In this document: piece by piece, positions 49,279-61,164 of the stretch
How positions within the stretch are numbered: position 1 is the stretch's first letter
How the letters are laid out: each line of letters opens with the position of its first letter
NCBI RefSeq assembly: GCF_004924335.1
Contig: NZ_CP024633.1
Location: 744,001-808,000 of the forward strand
DNA from: Mycobacteroides salmoniphilum
Lineage (GTDB): Bacteria > Actinomycetota > Actinomycetes > Mycobacteriales > Mycobacteriaceae
Length of the DNA: 64,000 nt
Reading direction: 5' to 3'
Notes under the pieces: generated by a model
What the model was told of the DNA's origin: nothing
The model's database searches: none
What the model saw: the letters and a program-made list of their open reading frames with translations, nothing else
Program-made: the position numbers and the translations under genes

Positions 49279-49905
49279 ATGTCAAAAACAGTACCTGTAA
49301 AGCTGGTTTCCTACGTTGCTGGCGTGTGCGCCGTGCTGGGTCTGGGGCTGCTTTCCGAGGGTGCGGCGCTCGCTCACGCCGATCCCGCATTCCCCGATCT
49401 GAACGGGTTCGCCGCGGTGGCGCCCGACGGTTACTTCGTCACCAACGAGAACTCCTCGGTGCGGTCGATCCATTTCTCCACCCCCGATGGAATCGGTTGT
49501 ATGTTCCGCGCCTCGGCCAACATCACGCCCACCTCACGTCAACGCCTGAGCTGCGACGGTGCCGTCCCCGGGATTCCCGGGGATGCACAGAGCGCGCCGA
49601 ATGTGCCGGGTGTCGGCGGCGCGAGCGCGAATGTGCCGGGGCTGGGCGGCGTGAACATCCCGGGCGTGGGGACCTGCCCGATGGGTACCGTCGCGCAGAA
49701 GGGCGATGGCGCGTTCGAGATCAGCAAGGGTGCCTGGTCCTGTGGCACCAAGCCCGAGGCGCCTGTACTCGATGTCGGGAAGAAACTCACCTACGGCAAC
49801 GTCACGTGTGCCGTCGGTGCGGGCAGCCTGACCGCCTGCCAGGTGAGCATGGGCGATCAGAAGCACGGCTTCGTGCTGCAGCCTTCGGGCAGCACATCCT
49901 TTTAG
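49279..49905 (+). CDS. Secreted six-cysteine protein with VPGVG-like repeats
   Basis: A 208-residue exported protein of unknown function. A signal peptide ([17 protein letters not shown] to [10 protein letters not shown]) has the mycobacterial AxADP cleavage pattern. The mature part has six Cys (in GIGCMF, LSCDG, GTCPMG, WSCGT, VTCAVG, TACQV), enough for three disulfides, and a central tract with NVPGVGG, NVPGLGG and NIPGVG, reminiscent of elastin pentapeptides. ATG 49279 has GAAGG 8 nt upstream, and GATAAT at 49244-49249 is a good -10 box giving a short leader, so this start is preferred to ATG 49237. It is divergent from prrA and convergent with the monooxygenase. Confidence 0.78.
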   Translation: MSKTVPVKLVSYVAGVCAVLGLGLLSEGAALAHADPAFPDLNGFAAVAPDGYFVTNENSSVRSIHFSTPDGIGCMFRASANITPTSRQRLSCDGAVPGIPGDAQSAPNVPGVGGASANVPGLGGVNIPGVGTCPMGTVAQKGDGAFEISKGAWSCGTKPEAPVLDVGKKLTYGNVTCAVGAGSLTACQVSMGDQKHGFVLQPSGSTSF

Positions 49906-49948
49906 GGATGGTTTGGGCGGGCACTTTTAGGGATGGTTGTGGGCGGGG
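49899..49948. repeat. 25-bp tandem duplication spanning two convergent gene ends
   Basis: CTTTTAGGGATGGTT followed by GGGCGGG occurs twice with a 25-bp period (49899-49923 and 49924-49948, with small differences). Unit 1 contains the stop codon (TAG) of the secreted protein. Unit 2, read on the minus strand, contains the stop codon (TAA) of the monooxygenase. Confidence 0.85.
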
Positions 49949-50988
49949 AAGCCTAGGTAATCCAACAGCTCGACGACGGCGGCACGCGACGCCCGGTTAG
50001 CGCCAATGGTGCTGGCGGAGGATCCGTACCCCAGCAGATGGACGGCGGGCTGTCCCGCGACTTGAGTGAGCAGCCGGCCAGTCATGGTGATGCCGCCGCG
50101 ACCGTTGCGCAGGCGCAGCGGTGCCAGGTGATCCAGTGCGTGCCGGAACCCGGTACACCACAAGATCACGTCGACATCCAGTGAGCTGCCGTCGGGCCAG
50201 GCGACCCCGGTCGGGGTGATGCGGCTGAACATGGGCTGGCGAGCCAGTACCCCGCGTTGTGAGGCCTCGGCGATCTCCGGCGTCCACGGCAGTCCGGTCG
50301 CGGACACCACCGAGCGTTGTGGTTCCCCGCGCCGCGACCGTTCGTCGACGCCGGCGACCGCGGCGCGCAGTCGATCGACGGTGAAATCAGTGACGAATAC
50401 CGGCTCGCGCCGGGTCACCCACGACGTGCGTGTGACCGTCGATATCTCGGCCAGTAACTGCACAGCGGACACCCCGCCGCCGATCACCAGCACGTGCTTG
50501 TCTGCGAATTCCTCCGGTGTGCGGTAGTCGTGGGTGTGCAGCTGGCGGCCCTCGAAGGTGGCTGAGCCCGGAACGAAGGGGACGAACGGCTTGTCCCAGG
50601 TACCCGTCGCATTGATCAATCCGCGGACGGTGAACTCGCCCGCGGATGTCCCTAGCGAGAATCCTCCGGACACCGCCCGCACCTCTCGCACATGCACGGG
50701 CCGATGGACATCGAGGGCGTACCGATGTTCGTACTCGTCGAAGTACCGGGGCATGGCGGTGGACGCCCTGATGGTGCCCGTCTCGTCGAACGGCAGCCCC
50801 GGCAGTTGATAGATGCGGTTGGTGTTGTCGAGGGTCAACGTGGGCCAGCGGAATTGCCATGCCCCGCCCGGACCGGGGGAGTGATCGAGGACGACGAATC
50901 CGTCGCCGGGCTCAAGGCCGCGCCGCCGTAGGAAGTATCCCGCCGCGATCCCGGCCTGCCCGCCACCAATCACGGCGACGGTAGTCAT
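49927..50988 (-). CDS. FAD-dependent flavin monooxygenase-like protein
   Basis: A 353-residue FMO-like protein: FAD motif [17 protein letters not shown], the stretch [25 protein letters not shown] motif [18 protein letters not shown] and the C-terminal [15 protein letters not shown] (the ATG motif region of FMOs). Such proteins hydroxylate N or S atoms or act as thioredoxin-reductase-like oxidoreductases. The substrate is unknown. ATG 50988 (MTTVAVIGG) is chosen; 50997 would add three residues. It is divergent from echA6 with only 24 bp between starts, so the promoters overlap. Confidence 0.85.
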   Translation of the reverse strand: MTTVAVIGGGQAGIAAGYFLRRRGLEPGDGFVVLDHSPGPGGAWQFRWPTLTLDNTNRIYQLPGLPFDETGTIRASTAMPRYFDEYEHRYALDVHRPVHVREVRAVSGGFSLGTSAGEFTVRGLINATGTWDKPFVPFVPGSATFEGRQLHTHDYRTPEEFADKHVLVIGGGVSAVQLLAEISTVTRTSWVTRREPVFVTDFTVDRLRAAVAGVDERSRRGEPQRSVVSATGLPWTPEIAEASQRGVLARQPMFSRITPTGVAWPDGSSLDVDVILWCTGFRHALDHLAPLRLRNGRGGITMTGRLLTQVAGQPAVHLLGYGSSASTIGANRASRAAVVELLDYLGFPAHNHP

Positions 50989-50999
50989 GGGCGCCATAT

Positions 51000-51005
51000 T
51001 AGGGT
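51000..51005 (+). promoter_or_regulatory. Predicted -10 box for leaderless echA6
   Basis: TAGGGT fits TANNNT and ends 7 nt before ATG 51013; no ribosome site is visible. Pattern-based inference. Confidence 0.35.
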
Positions 51006-51012
51006 GGTCGCC

Positions 51013-51744
51013 ATGATCGGTGTAACTAGCGATGGTCCCGTCACCACCATTGAGCTGCAGCGCCCAGAACGGCGCAACGCGGTGACCTACGAGTTGGCGC
51101 TCGCCTTCGCCGAGGAGGTTCGCAAGGCAGCCGAAACGGCCCGCGTCATCGTCATCACCGGGCAGGGCACGTCGTTCTGCGCGGGTGCCGACCTTTCCAG
51201 CGGTGCCCCTGATCCCGACAAGTTCGCCGATGCCTGGCAGCACTCGATCAAGAGCATCGACGCTGCCGACATTCCGGTCATCGCCGCCGTCAACGGCCCC
51301 GCCATCGGTGCCGGTGTGATGCTGGCGATGGTGGCCGATCTGCGGGTGGTCTCCGAGACCGCGCGTTTCCAATTCCCGGTCGCCAAATACGGTATCGCCC
51401 TAGACAACTGGAGTATCCGCCGACTTTCCTCATTGGTTGGGTACGGACGCGCACGCGGGATGCTGCTGGCGGCCGAGCCGCTCGACGCGCAGGCTGCCTT
51501 CCAGACCGGACTGGCCAACCGCATCGGAGAGCTTGCCGACGCGCAGGCCTGGGCGGCCGAGCTGGCCGGGTTCGCACCGTTGGCACTCAAGCACGCCAAG
51601 CGCGTGCTCAATGACGACGGTGCGTTCGAGGATCAGCTGCCCGAACACAAGGTGTTGTTCGACAAGGCCTGGAGTAGCCAAGACATCATCGAGGCTCAGG
51701 TCGCGCGGATCCAGAAGCGCCCTCCCAACTTCCAGGGAGCCTGA
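51013..51744 (+). CDS. echA6: Enoyl-CoA hydratase-fold protein EchA6
   Basis: A 243-residue crotonase-fold protein with [13 protein letters not shown], the oxyanion stretch [10 protein letters not shown] and [16 protein letters not shown]. The C-terminal half ([35 protein letters not shown]) matches M. tuberculosis EchA6 (Rv0905), reported to bind acyl-CoA and pass it to FAS-II for mycolic acid synthesis rather than act as a hydratase. The following metallo-beta-lactamase-fold gene starts 2 bp after its stop, as Rv0906 follows Rv0905. Confidence 0.93.
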   Translation: MIGVTSDGPVTTIELQRPERRNAVTYELALAFAEEVRKAAETARVIVITGQGTSFCAGADLSSGAPDPDKFADAWQHSIKSIDAADIPVIAAVNGPAIGAGVMLAMVADLRVVSETARFQFPVAKYGIALDNWSIRRLSSLVGYGRARGMLLAAEPLDAQAAFQTGLANRIGELADAQAWAAELAGFAPLALKHAKRVLNDDGAFEDQLPEHKVLFDKAWSSQDIIEAQVARIQKRPPNFQGA

Positions 51745-51746
51745 GC

Positions 51747-56044
<4,298 letters not shown>

Positions 56045-56347
56045 AGTAAATCGGATGCGCGCAACAGGCGCGGTTCGCTATCTTTGCTCACGCGGAGATC
56101 AAGCGGCGCCCCGGCATCGCCGGTCGGTGTATCGCGTGTTGGGCCTTCGCCTTGGTGGCACGCCCTCTTCAGGCTAGTGGGTTCGAGTCCCTCACGGGAC
56201 GGCTTCCGGGATGCGCGCCGTACGGTTCGCGGATCGGTCCTGCGGGGAGCGCTGTGGCGACTCCTCCCGCTGGCTCGCGATGTAGTCCGGAAGCCGTTCC
56301 TCCGCAACTGAATTACGAAAAAGATATGTAAGAGAGGTGAACAAAGA
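56045..56347. other. Intergenic region with structured element and tRNA T-arm-like fragment
   Basis: This 303-bp gap has no convincing gene. At 56177-56193 GTGGG-TTCGAGT-CCCTC looks like a tRNA T-arm (one mismatch in the stem), but no matching acceptor or anticodon arm is found, so it is not a tRNA. At 56199-56209 and 56287-56297 ACGGCTTCCGG and CCGGAAGCCGT are perfect 11-bp arms 77 nt apart, enclosing further GC-rich pairing. AGAGAGG about 10 nt before 56348 is the ribosome site of the SPFH gene. The last 40 bp are AT-rich compared with the surroundings. Confidence 0.5.
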
Positions 56348-57028
56348 ATGAGTATGTTGGACGAGATTTTCGGGCAAAAGGTCACGATCATGGAATGGCA
56401 GCGCGGTGTGCTGTACCGCGAAGGTGTATTCGAGGCGGTGCTGGCGCCAGGTGTTCATTTCACTCGCCAGCGTACCGACACTTTGGTCACTGTGGACATG
56501 CGGGCGCAGTCGGTTCAAGTTGCTGGCCAAGATGTGCTGACCGTTGATGGTTTCACTGTGAAGGTATCGGCGGCGGTTATCTACACGGTGTCCAATCCGC
56601 GCGTTTTCGCAACTGCCGAGGGCGGTTCGGTGCACTGGAATATCTACCTGCGCACCCAGCTGCAGGTGCGTGACGCCGTCGCGGCGCTGACTCTTGATGA
56701 GCTGCTGGCCCGGCGCGGTCAGTTCTTGGGTGCCGACGCTGTCGCGAGACTCTCGGCCGAAGTAGAGGAGCTCGGTGTGACGGTGACGTGGTTCGTCGTC
56801 AAGGACATCATGCTGTCCGGTGAGGTGCGCAAGGCACTGGCTGAGCCGCTACTGGCGCGAGAAGCAGGTAAGGCTCAGCTCGAACGGGCCCGCTCCGACG
56901 CAGCGGTGCTGCGCTCTATGGCCAACACGGCCAAGCTGCTGCGGGAGAACCCGGAGCTGCTGAGGCTGCGGACCCTGGAGTCGGTAGCCGAGGGCAAGGC
57001 CATGGTCGTTTTCAACGCACCGTCGTGA
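56348..57028 (+). CDS. SPFH/band 7 (slipin-like) domain protein
   Basis: A 226-residue SPFH-domain protein: VTIMEWQRGVLYREGVFEAVLAPG, RTDTLVTVDMRAQSV, the DALTVDGFTVKVSAAV-like core and the helix VEELGVTVTWFVVKDIMLSGEVRKAL. The expected N-terminal membrane hairpin of stomatins is absent, so it is probably soluble or peripherally bound and oligomeric. M. tuberculosis Rv1488 is a larger relative. Its codon use and the AT-rich start region differ from neighbours, and it separates ctpE from the Rv0909-like gene, so it may be a later insertion. Function unknown. Confidence 0.8.
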   Translation: MSMLDEIFGQKVTIMEWQRGVLYREGVFEAVLAPGVHFTRQRTDTLVTVDMRAQSVQVAGQDVLTVDGFTVKVSAAVIYTVSNPRVFATAEGGSVHWNIYLRTQLQVRDAVAALTLDELLARRGQFLGADAVARLSAEVEELGVTVTWFVVKDIMLSGEVRKALAEPLLAREAGKAQLERARSDAAVLRSMANTAKLLRENPELLRLRTLESVAEGKAMVVFNAPS

Positions 57029-57034
57029 CCTCGC

Positions 57035-57868
57035 CTAGAAACTGAACCGCATGATCCTGCCGATATCGCGCAGGGCGGGGATGTGGGATATGACCTTCAT
57101 CTGGATGCGGCCCGACAGTGGCAGGTGCTCCTCACCTGCCACGTCGGTGCTGCGCAAGTCGTCGACGCAGCGCAGCCCGGGGTGCAGCGCTTCGATCTGG
57201 CCGGGGTCGTCGATACCCCAGTGCAGGGTGGCACCGGCGTTGCGCACCGCGGGCACCAGCTTTTGCAGCGTGATCCCGATGCTGCCGTAGCAGTCGAAGG
57301 CCAGTTGTCCGCTGGGAAATCGGCCGGTGATCCGCCGTATCAGGGACTGTCCCTCGGCCTGCGTGAGATACATGGTCAAACCCTCGAACACCGCGAGCGT
57401 GGGCCGGTCGGCCGGGATGCTTTCCAGCCACGATTCATCGGTGACCGAGCTGTCGATCATCCGGTAGTCACCGGCGCGCTCGGGGAGCAATGCACGCCGG
57501 AGCGCGATTACCTCGGGGTAGTCGACATCGACCCAGCGCACCGTGTCGGGCGGATTGATCCGGAAGACGCGGGTGTCCAGCCCGCAGGCCAGATGCAGCA
57601 CCGTCGACTCCCGGTGCACGGTGAGAAACTCCGAGGTCCAGACATCGAGCTGACGGGCGCGTAGCGCTACTCCGATCGCCTGGGTGCCTTTGATCTTGGT
57701 TTTGGAGAAGTCGTAGTCGATGCGTGCGACGGCGTCCGCGGCGTAGTGGTCATGAAGAACCGAATTGGGGGATGTCGCGTCCTGCGCGCGGCCGTACAGG
57801 GTGGCCAGCATTGTCTCCGGAGCGCCGGTCAATGTGATTTTCACAGGGTCCGTCACTCGACCCAACAT
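57035..57868 (-). CDS. LCMT/PPM-family O-methyltransferase
   Basis: A 277-residue protein of the leucine carboxyl methyltransferase-like family common in mycobacteria. Motifs are TVLHLACGLDTRVFRI, RWVDVDYPEVIALRRALLP and LAVFEGLTMYLTQAEG, which bind S-adenosylmethionine. The acceptor is unknown. ATG 57868 is used; GTG 57856 is possible. It is convergent with the SPFH gene (6 bp apart) and divergent from the antitoxin-like gene. Confidence 0.86.
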   Translation of the reverse strand: MLGRVTDPVKITLTGAPETMLATLYGRAQDATSPNSVLHDHYAADAVARIDYDFSKTKIKGTQAIGVALRARQLDVWTSEFLTVHRESTVLHLACGLDTRVFRINPPDTVRWVDVDYPEVIALRRALLPERAGDYRMIDSSVTDESWLESIPADRPTLAVFEGLTMYLTQAEGQSLIRRITGRFPSGQLAFDCYGSIGITLQKLVPAVRNAGATLHWGIDDPGQIEALHPGLRCVDDLRSTDVAGEEHLPLSGRIQMKVISHIPALRDIGRIMRFSF

Positions 57869-57922
57869 ACGCCGCTATCTCGTACTACAGTTGCGCCGTC
57901 CCAGACGAAGGAGAACACGCTC

Positions 57923-58138
57923 ATGGCTGATTTCAAGGGCCTCATCGACAAGCTGAAGAGCCTGTTGGCGGGTAACAAGGACAAGGTGAACCAGGCCGTC
58001 GACAAGGTCGGCGACGCGATCGATTCCAAGACCGGTGGCAAGTACAGCTCCGTGGTGGACAAGGTGCAGGACGCCGCCAAGGGTGCCGTCGAGAAGGTGG
58101 AAGGTTCCGAGTCCCCGAAGGCCGGCGACGCTCAGTAA
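57923..58138 (+). CDS. MT0933-like antitoxin (Rv0909 homologue)
   Basis: A 71-residue charged helical protein (MADFKGLIDKLKSLLAGNKD and repeated AVDKVGDAID, VVDKVQDAAK heptads) of the MT0933-like antitoxin family. In M. tuberculosis Rv0909 pairs with the adjacent toxin Rv0910. Here the Rv0910 homologue lies at 59334, 1.2 kb downstream, separated by a lipase gene. AAGGAG sits 8 nt before the ATG; longer upstream frames overlap the methyltransferase promoter and are rejected. Confidence 0.82.
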   Translation: MADFKGLIDKLKSLLAGNKDKVNQAVDKVGDAIDSKTGGKYSSVVDKVQDAAKGAVEKVEGSESPKAGDAQ

Positions 58139-58151
58139 CCGACTGGCGCCG

Positions 58152-59297
58152 TTGCTTGCGGCGCTGGTGCTGTTCACGGCGGCCTGTGCGCGGGTGGAGG
58201 CGGAAGGTGTCGCACCTCCGCCTCCTTCGCCGTCGCCGGGTGAGGTGCTCTCGGATACGCCGCTGTCGCTGGCCCCGGATCTTGATGCCCATGCCGACGG
58301 TCATCTGATCCGATACATGTCGACCTCGGGTGCGACCGGCACACCCACCGAGGTTTCCGGGGTCATCTTCGCTCCGAAAGGTCAACCACCACAACAGGGT
58401 TGGCCCATCGTATCGGTGGGGCACGGCACCACGGGGCTAGACGACGAGTGTGCCGTTTCTCGTGCTCCCGATTTGCGCGGCTATATCTGGCTGGTGCGCA
58501 ACCTCACCAAGCGCGGCTGGGTGGTGGCCATCACGGATTACGAGGGGCTGGGCGTTCCGGGCCCGCATCCGTATCTGGAACCCCGGTCCGAGGGCTTCAA
58601 CGTGATCGATGCGGCGCGCGCGGCGGTGTCGCTGATCCCCGGGGCTGCGACGACCTGGGCGGCCATCGGCGCTTCCCAGGGCGGCCAGGCAACGTGGGCG
58701 GCCGCCGAGATAGCGGGCGATTACGCCCCTGAACTGGAGTTCGTGGGCGCGGCCAATCTGTCCCCGGCCGCCGATCTCACCGCTATGGCGACCCACGTCG
58801 GCGACGGCCGATACGACTGGAGTCAGCTCTCGATGATGCCCACCCTGCTGACGGGGCTGTCGGTCACCGTTCCAGAGCTGAGGCCGGAGAACTTTCTGCA
58901 CGGGTCCTTCCAGGACAACCCGCGTGACAAGGCGCTGCTGCTGGGGTGTCACAACGGGCTGGATCCCGCTCGGGCTGCGGCCATAGGTAGATTGCGCGCC
59001 AACGATTTTCACGGCACCACCGCACAGGACCCGGCGATCTTCGCTGGTGCGCTGCAGCGGATCGCGCTACCGCTGGGTCCGGCGTCCGGGCCGATGTTCG
59101 TATATGCCGGTGAAGCCGACCGGCTCATCGACGCACGCTGGATCCACGCGGCGGTGCGACGGGCCTGCGCGCTGGGCGACACGGTCCAGGAGATCATCGC
59201 GCCAGGTAAGGGGCATGTGGACCCCGAAGGGGAACGACTGGGGGTGCAGTGGATCGCGGACCGGTTTGCCGGGATCCCGGCCCCGAGTAACTGCTAG
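58152..59297 (+). CDS. Secretory lipase (LIP family), exported
   Basis: A ~381-residue exported alpha/beta hydrolase of the LIP family (PF03583). Nucleophile elbow GASQG in AAIGASQGGQATWAAAE, Asp in VYAGEADRLIDARWI and His in APGKGHVDPEG form the likely triad. The N-terminus LLAALVLFTAACARVEA is a short signal with a near-lipobox (TAAC), followed by a Pro/Ser-rich linker, suggesting a lipoprotein. The start is uncertain: TTG 58152 is annotated since no ATG or GTG is in frame nearby; initiation inside the antitoxin gene is possible. It splits the Rv0909/Rv0910-like pair. Confidence 0.82.
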   Translation: MLAALVLFTAACARVEAEGVAPPPPSPSPGEVLSDTPLSLAPDLDAHADGHLIRYMSTSGATGTPTEVSGVIFAPKGQPPQQGWPIVSVGHGTTGLDDECAVSRAPDLRGYIWLVRNLTKRGWVVAITDYEGLGVPGPHPYLEPRSEGFNVIDAARAAVSLIPGAATTWAAIGASQGGQATWAAAEIAGDYAPELEFVGAANLSPAADLTAMATHVGDGRYDWSQLSMMPTLLTGLSVTVPELRPENFLHGSFQDNPRDKALLLGCHNGLDPARAAAIGRLRANDFHGTTAQDPAIFAGALQRIALPLGPASGPMFVYAGEADRLIDARWIHAAVRRACALGDTVQEIIAPGKGHVDPEGERLGVQWIADRFAGIPAPSNC

Positions 59298-59319
59298 CCG
59301 CCTGTCGGTGTCGCTCCGG

Positions 59320-59325
59320 TATCGT
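59320..59325 (+). promoter_or_regulatory. Possible -10 box for the toxin-like gene
   Basis: TATCGT fits TANNNT and ends 8 nt before GTG 59334, giving the toxin-like gene its own near-leaderless promoter, separate from the antitoxin. Confidence 0.3.
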
Positions 59326-59333
59326 TTGCCGAC

Positions 59334-59777
59334 GTGGCAGCCAAACTGAATTCCTCGATCGATGTGCCTCTCCCTCCCCAGGAGGCCTGGGAGCATGCCT
59401 CGGATTTGCGGCGTTTCGATGAGTGGCTGAGCGTTCACACCGCGTGGCGCAGCGCGTTGCCCGAGATCCTGGAAAAAGGCACGGTGATCGACTCGATCGT
59501 GTGCGTGAAGGGCATGTACAACCGGGTCAAATGGACCCTTCAGAAGTACGACCCTCCGACGGGTTTGTTCCTGGAAGGGCAGGGCAGGGGCGGTGTGAAG
59601 GTCAAGCTCCGGTTGACGATCACACCGAAGGGGCCGGGGTCGGTCGTGGACTTCACCCTGCACTTGGGTGGGCCTGCGATGTTCGGTCCGATCGGCGCGG
59701 TGGTCGCGGCCGCGCTGCGCAGTGACATCGACGCCTCGCTGTCGAAGTTCGTTCAAGTTTTTGCATCCGCGTCGTAA
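59334..59777 (+). CDS. SRPBCC-fold protein, toxin Rv0910 homologue
   Basis: A 147-residue START/SRPBCC domain protein: SSIDVPLPPQEAWEHASDLRRFDEW, ILEKGTVIDSIVCVKGM and the late LHLGGPAMFGPIGAVVAAALRSDI match Rv0910, reported as the toxin of the Rv0909-Rv0910 pair. The fold has a deep hydrophobic pocket that usually binds lipid-like ligands. GTG 59334 begins the conserved region. The separation from its antitoxin by a lipase gene is unusual. Confidence 0.85.
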   Translation: MAAKLNSSIDVPLPPQEAWEHASDLRRFDEWLSVHTAWRSALPEILEKGTVIDSIVCVKGMYNRVKWTLQKYDPPTGLFLEGQGRGGVKVKLRLTITPKGPGSVVDFTLHLGGPAMFGPIGAVVAAALRSDIDASLSKFVQVFASAS

Positions 59778-59881
59778 CTGCGTTTTCCGCGTCCTACCTG
59801 CGAAAACAAAAGCGACCGTTTGTGATTGGACGAGTATCGAGTTCGTGTCGGTGGTTGGCAGGCTCCGGAATAAGGAGCAAT

Positions 59882-59950
59882 ATGGATATATGTCAATCAC
59901 ACGGAAGATCATCGGAAGGGTGCTCGCCGCAGGTGCCGGCGCGGTGCTGA
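59882..59950 (+). other. Possible 22-codon overlapping ORF upstream of the secreted peptide start
   Basis: ATG 59882 lies 4 nt after AAGGAG (59872-59877), nearer to it than the ATG of the secreted peptide (59890, 12 nt). The frame runs 22 codons (two Cys near the start and end) and stops inside the signal-peptide coding region. It may be a regulatory upstream ORF or chance. Confidence 0.25.
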
Positions 59951-60177
59951 TCGCTGCTGCGCCCGCCGCCGTGATGGCCGCCGGGGTGCCGACAACCACG
60001 TCCAACCAGGTCGTTCTTGCCGATCCCGGTGGCTCGGGCAGCGGCGACGCGGGTGGCGGCGGTGGCTGCTACAACGGCGTGTGCGGCGGGTGGAATCCCG
60101 GACAGGGTGGCTACGGCCACGGCTGCTACAACGGCGTCTGCGGTGGCTGGGACGGCCAGCGCGGCTGGGGCAACTAA
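59890..60177 (+). CDS. Small secreted Gly/Cys-rich peptide with duplicated CYNGVCGGW motif
   Basis: A 95-residue precursor. A signal peptide (RKIIGRVLAAGAGAVLIAAA, then AVMAAG) ends near VVLADPGG, an AxADP-like mycobacterial cleavage pattern. The mature part is glycine-rich and contains GCYNGVCGGW twice (in GGCYNGVCGGWNPGQGG and GCYNGVCGGWDGQRG), giving four Cys in two CxxxxC units. I do not recognise the family. ATG 59890 begins the only frame with a signal peptide. It follows the toxin-like gene and is convergent with the LLM oxidoreductase gene. Confidence 0.72.
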   Translation: MSITRKIIGRVLAAGAGAVLIAAAPAAVMAAGVPTTTSNQVVLADPGGSGSGDAGGGGGCYNGVCGGWNPGQGGYGHGCYNGVCGGWDGQRGWGN

Positions 60178-60197
60178 CCCCTGCCCAGCCGTACGAG

Positions 60198-61109
60198 CTA
60201 GTCCGCTAGCGGCCGAAGGGCCTGCGCCAGTGCGTCATAGGCGTCTCGGCGAGCCGAGCCGGTGCCGAGTAGGTGATCCGGCAGGATGACTTCGTCCACC
60301 CCCTCCTGGGCCCACGGTGCGATCTGCTCCGCGATGCGTTCCGCGGTGCCGTGCAACACTGGAATCGGTGATGCCGCAGCGGTTTCCGCAGCTCGGGCCT
60401 CGGACTGCGGGTCGTCGGTGACGATAATGCGGGCCTGCGTGGAGCGCCAGATCGTCGCAGGATCGCGGCCAATCTTCTCGGCTGCGGCGTCGAGTCGGCC
60501 CGAGATCTCGTGGAAGGTGCCGGGCGAGGACCACTGATTCCATTCGTGGGCATACCGCGCGGTCAGGGCAAGCATGCGTGGCTGGGTGGCGCCGATCAGG
60601 ATGGGCAACGGCCGCTGTAGCGGTTTGGGTTCGCAGATGCCCTCCGCCAGCTGGTAGTACTCGCCGGCCACTGTGGTGGCTTGCTCGTTGAGCAGGCCGG
60701 TAATCACCTGCAGCCCTTCGGAAAACCGGTCGACACGTGGTCCGGGCTTGCCAAGTTCGAGCCCGTAGCGCTGGTGCTCGTTTTCCTGCCAGCCGGCGCC
60801 CAGCCCGAGTGTGAAGCGCCCCTGGCTTACGTGGTCGACGGTGGCTGCCCAGTTGGCAAGGACTGCCGGATGCCGGAAGGTCATCGACAGCACTAGGGGC
60901 GCGAGCCGGATTCGCGAGGTGGCCGCGGCGAGCGCCGCAAAGATCGCGGTGGCCTCGTGGAAGTCGGTGCGCTGCGCGGCGGTGTCCGCGTGTGACATGA
61001 AGTGGTCGGCCGCATAGAAGGCGCGCCAGGATCCGTTGTCGGCGTATTGCGCGATATCCAGCAGATCTGCCCAGGATTGATTGGTTTGTCCCCATATCGA
61101 GAAGCGCAT
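60198..61109 (-). CDS. LLM-class F420-dependent oxidoreductase
   Basis: A 303-residue TIM-barrel protein of the luciferase-like group, with RFSIWGQTNQSW, FYAADHFMSH, TSRIRLAPLVLSMTFRHPAVLA, VDHVSQGRFTLGLGAGWQENEH and PLPILIGATQPRMLAL. In mycobacteria these use the deazaflavin F420 (or FMN) to oxidise or reduce alcohols, ketones or drugs. ATG 61109 begins the barrel; the longer frame is not conserved in character. It is divergent from a tetR gene 55 bp away, which probably regulates it. Confidence 0.9.
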   Translation of the reverse strand: MRFSIWGQTNQSWADLLDIAQYADNGSWRAFYAADHFMSHADTAAQRTDFHEATAIFAALAAATSRIRLAPLVLSMTFRHPAVLANWAATVDHVSQGRFTLGLGAGWQENEHQRYGLELGKPGPRVDRFSEGLQVITGLLNEQATTVAGEYYQLAEGICEPKPLQRPLPILIGATQPRMLALTARYAHEWNQWSSPGTFHEISGRLDAAAEKIGRDPATIWRSTQARIIVTDDPQSEARAAETAAASPIPVLHGTAERIAEQIAPWAQEGVDEVILPDHLLGTGSARRDAYDALAQALRPLAD

Positions 61110-61164
61110 GTCTTCCAGACTAGAGCCGGTGCATATATCGCCGTTATTGCGTACTACCCTCGAA

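Noticed and set aside
56177..56193. A complete tRNA gene
   Set aside because: Only a T-arm-like piece is present; no acceptor partner for ACGGGAC, no anticodon arm. Kept only as a possible remnant.
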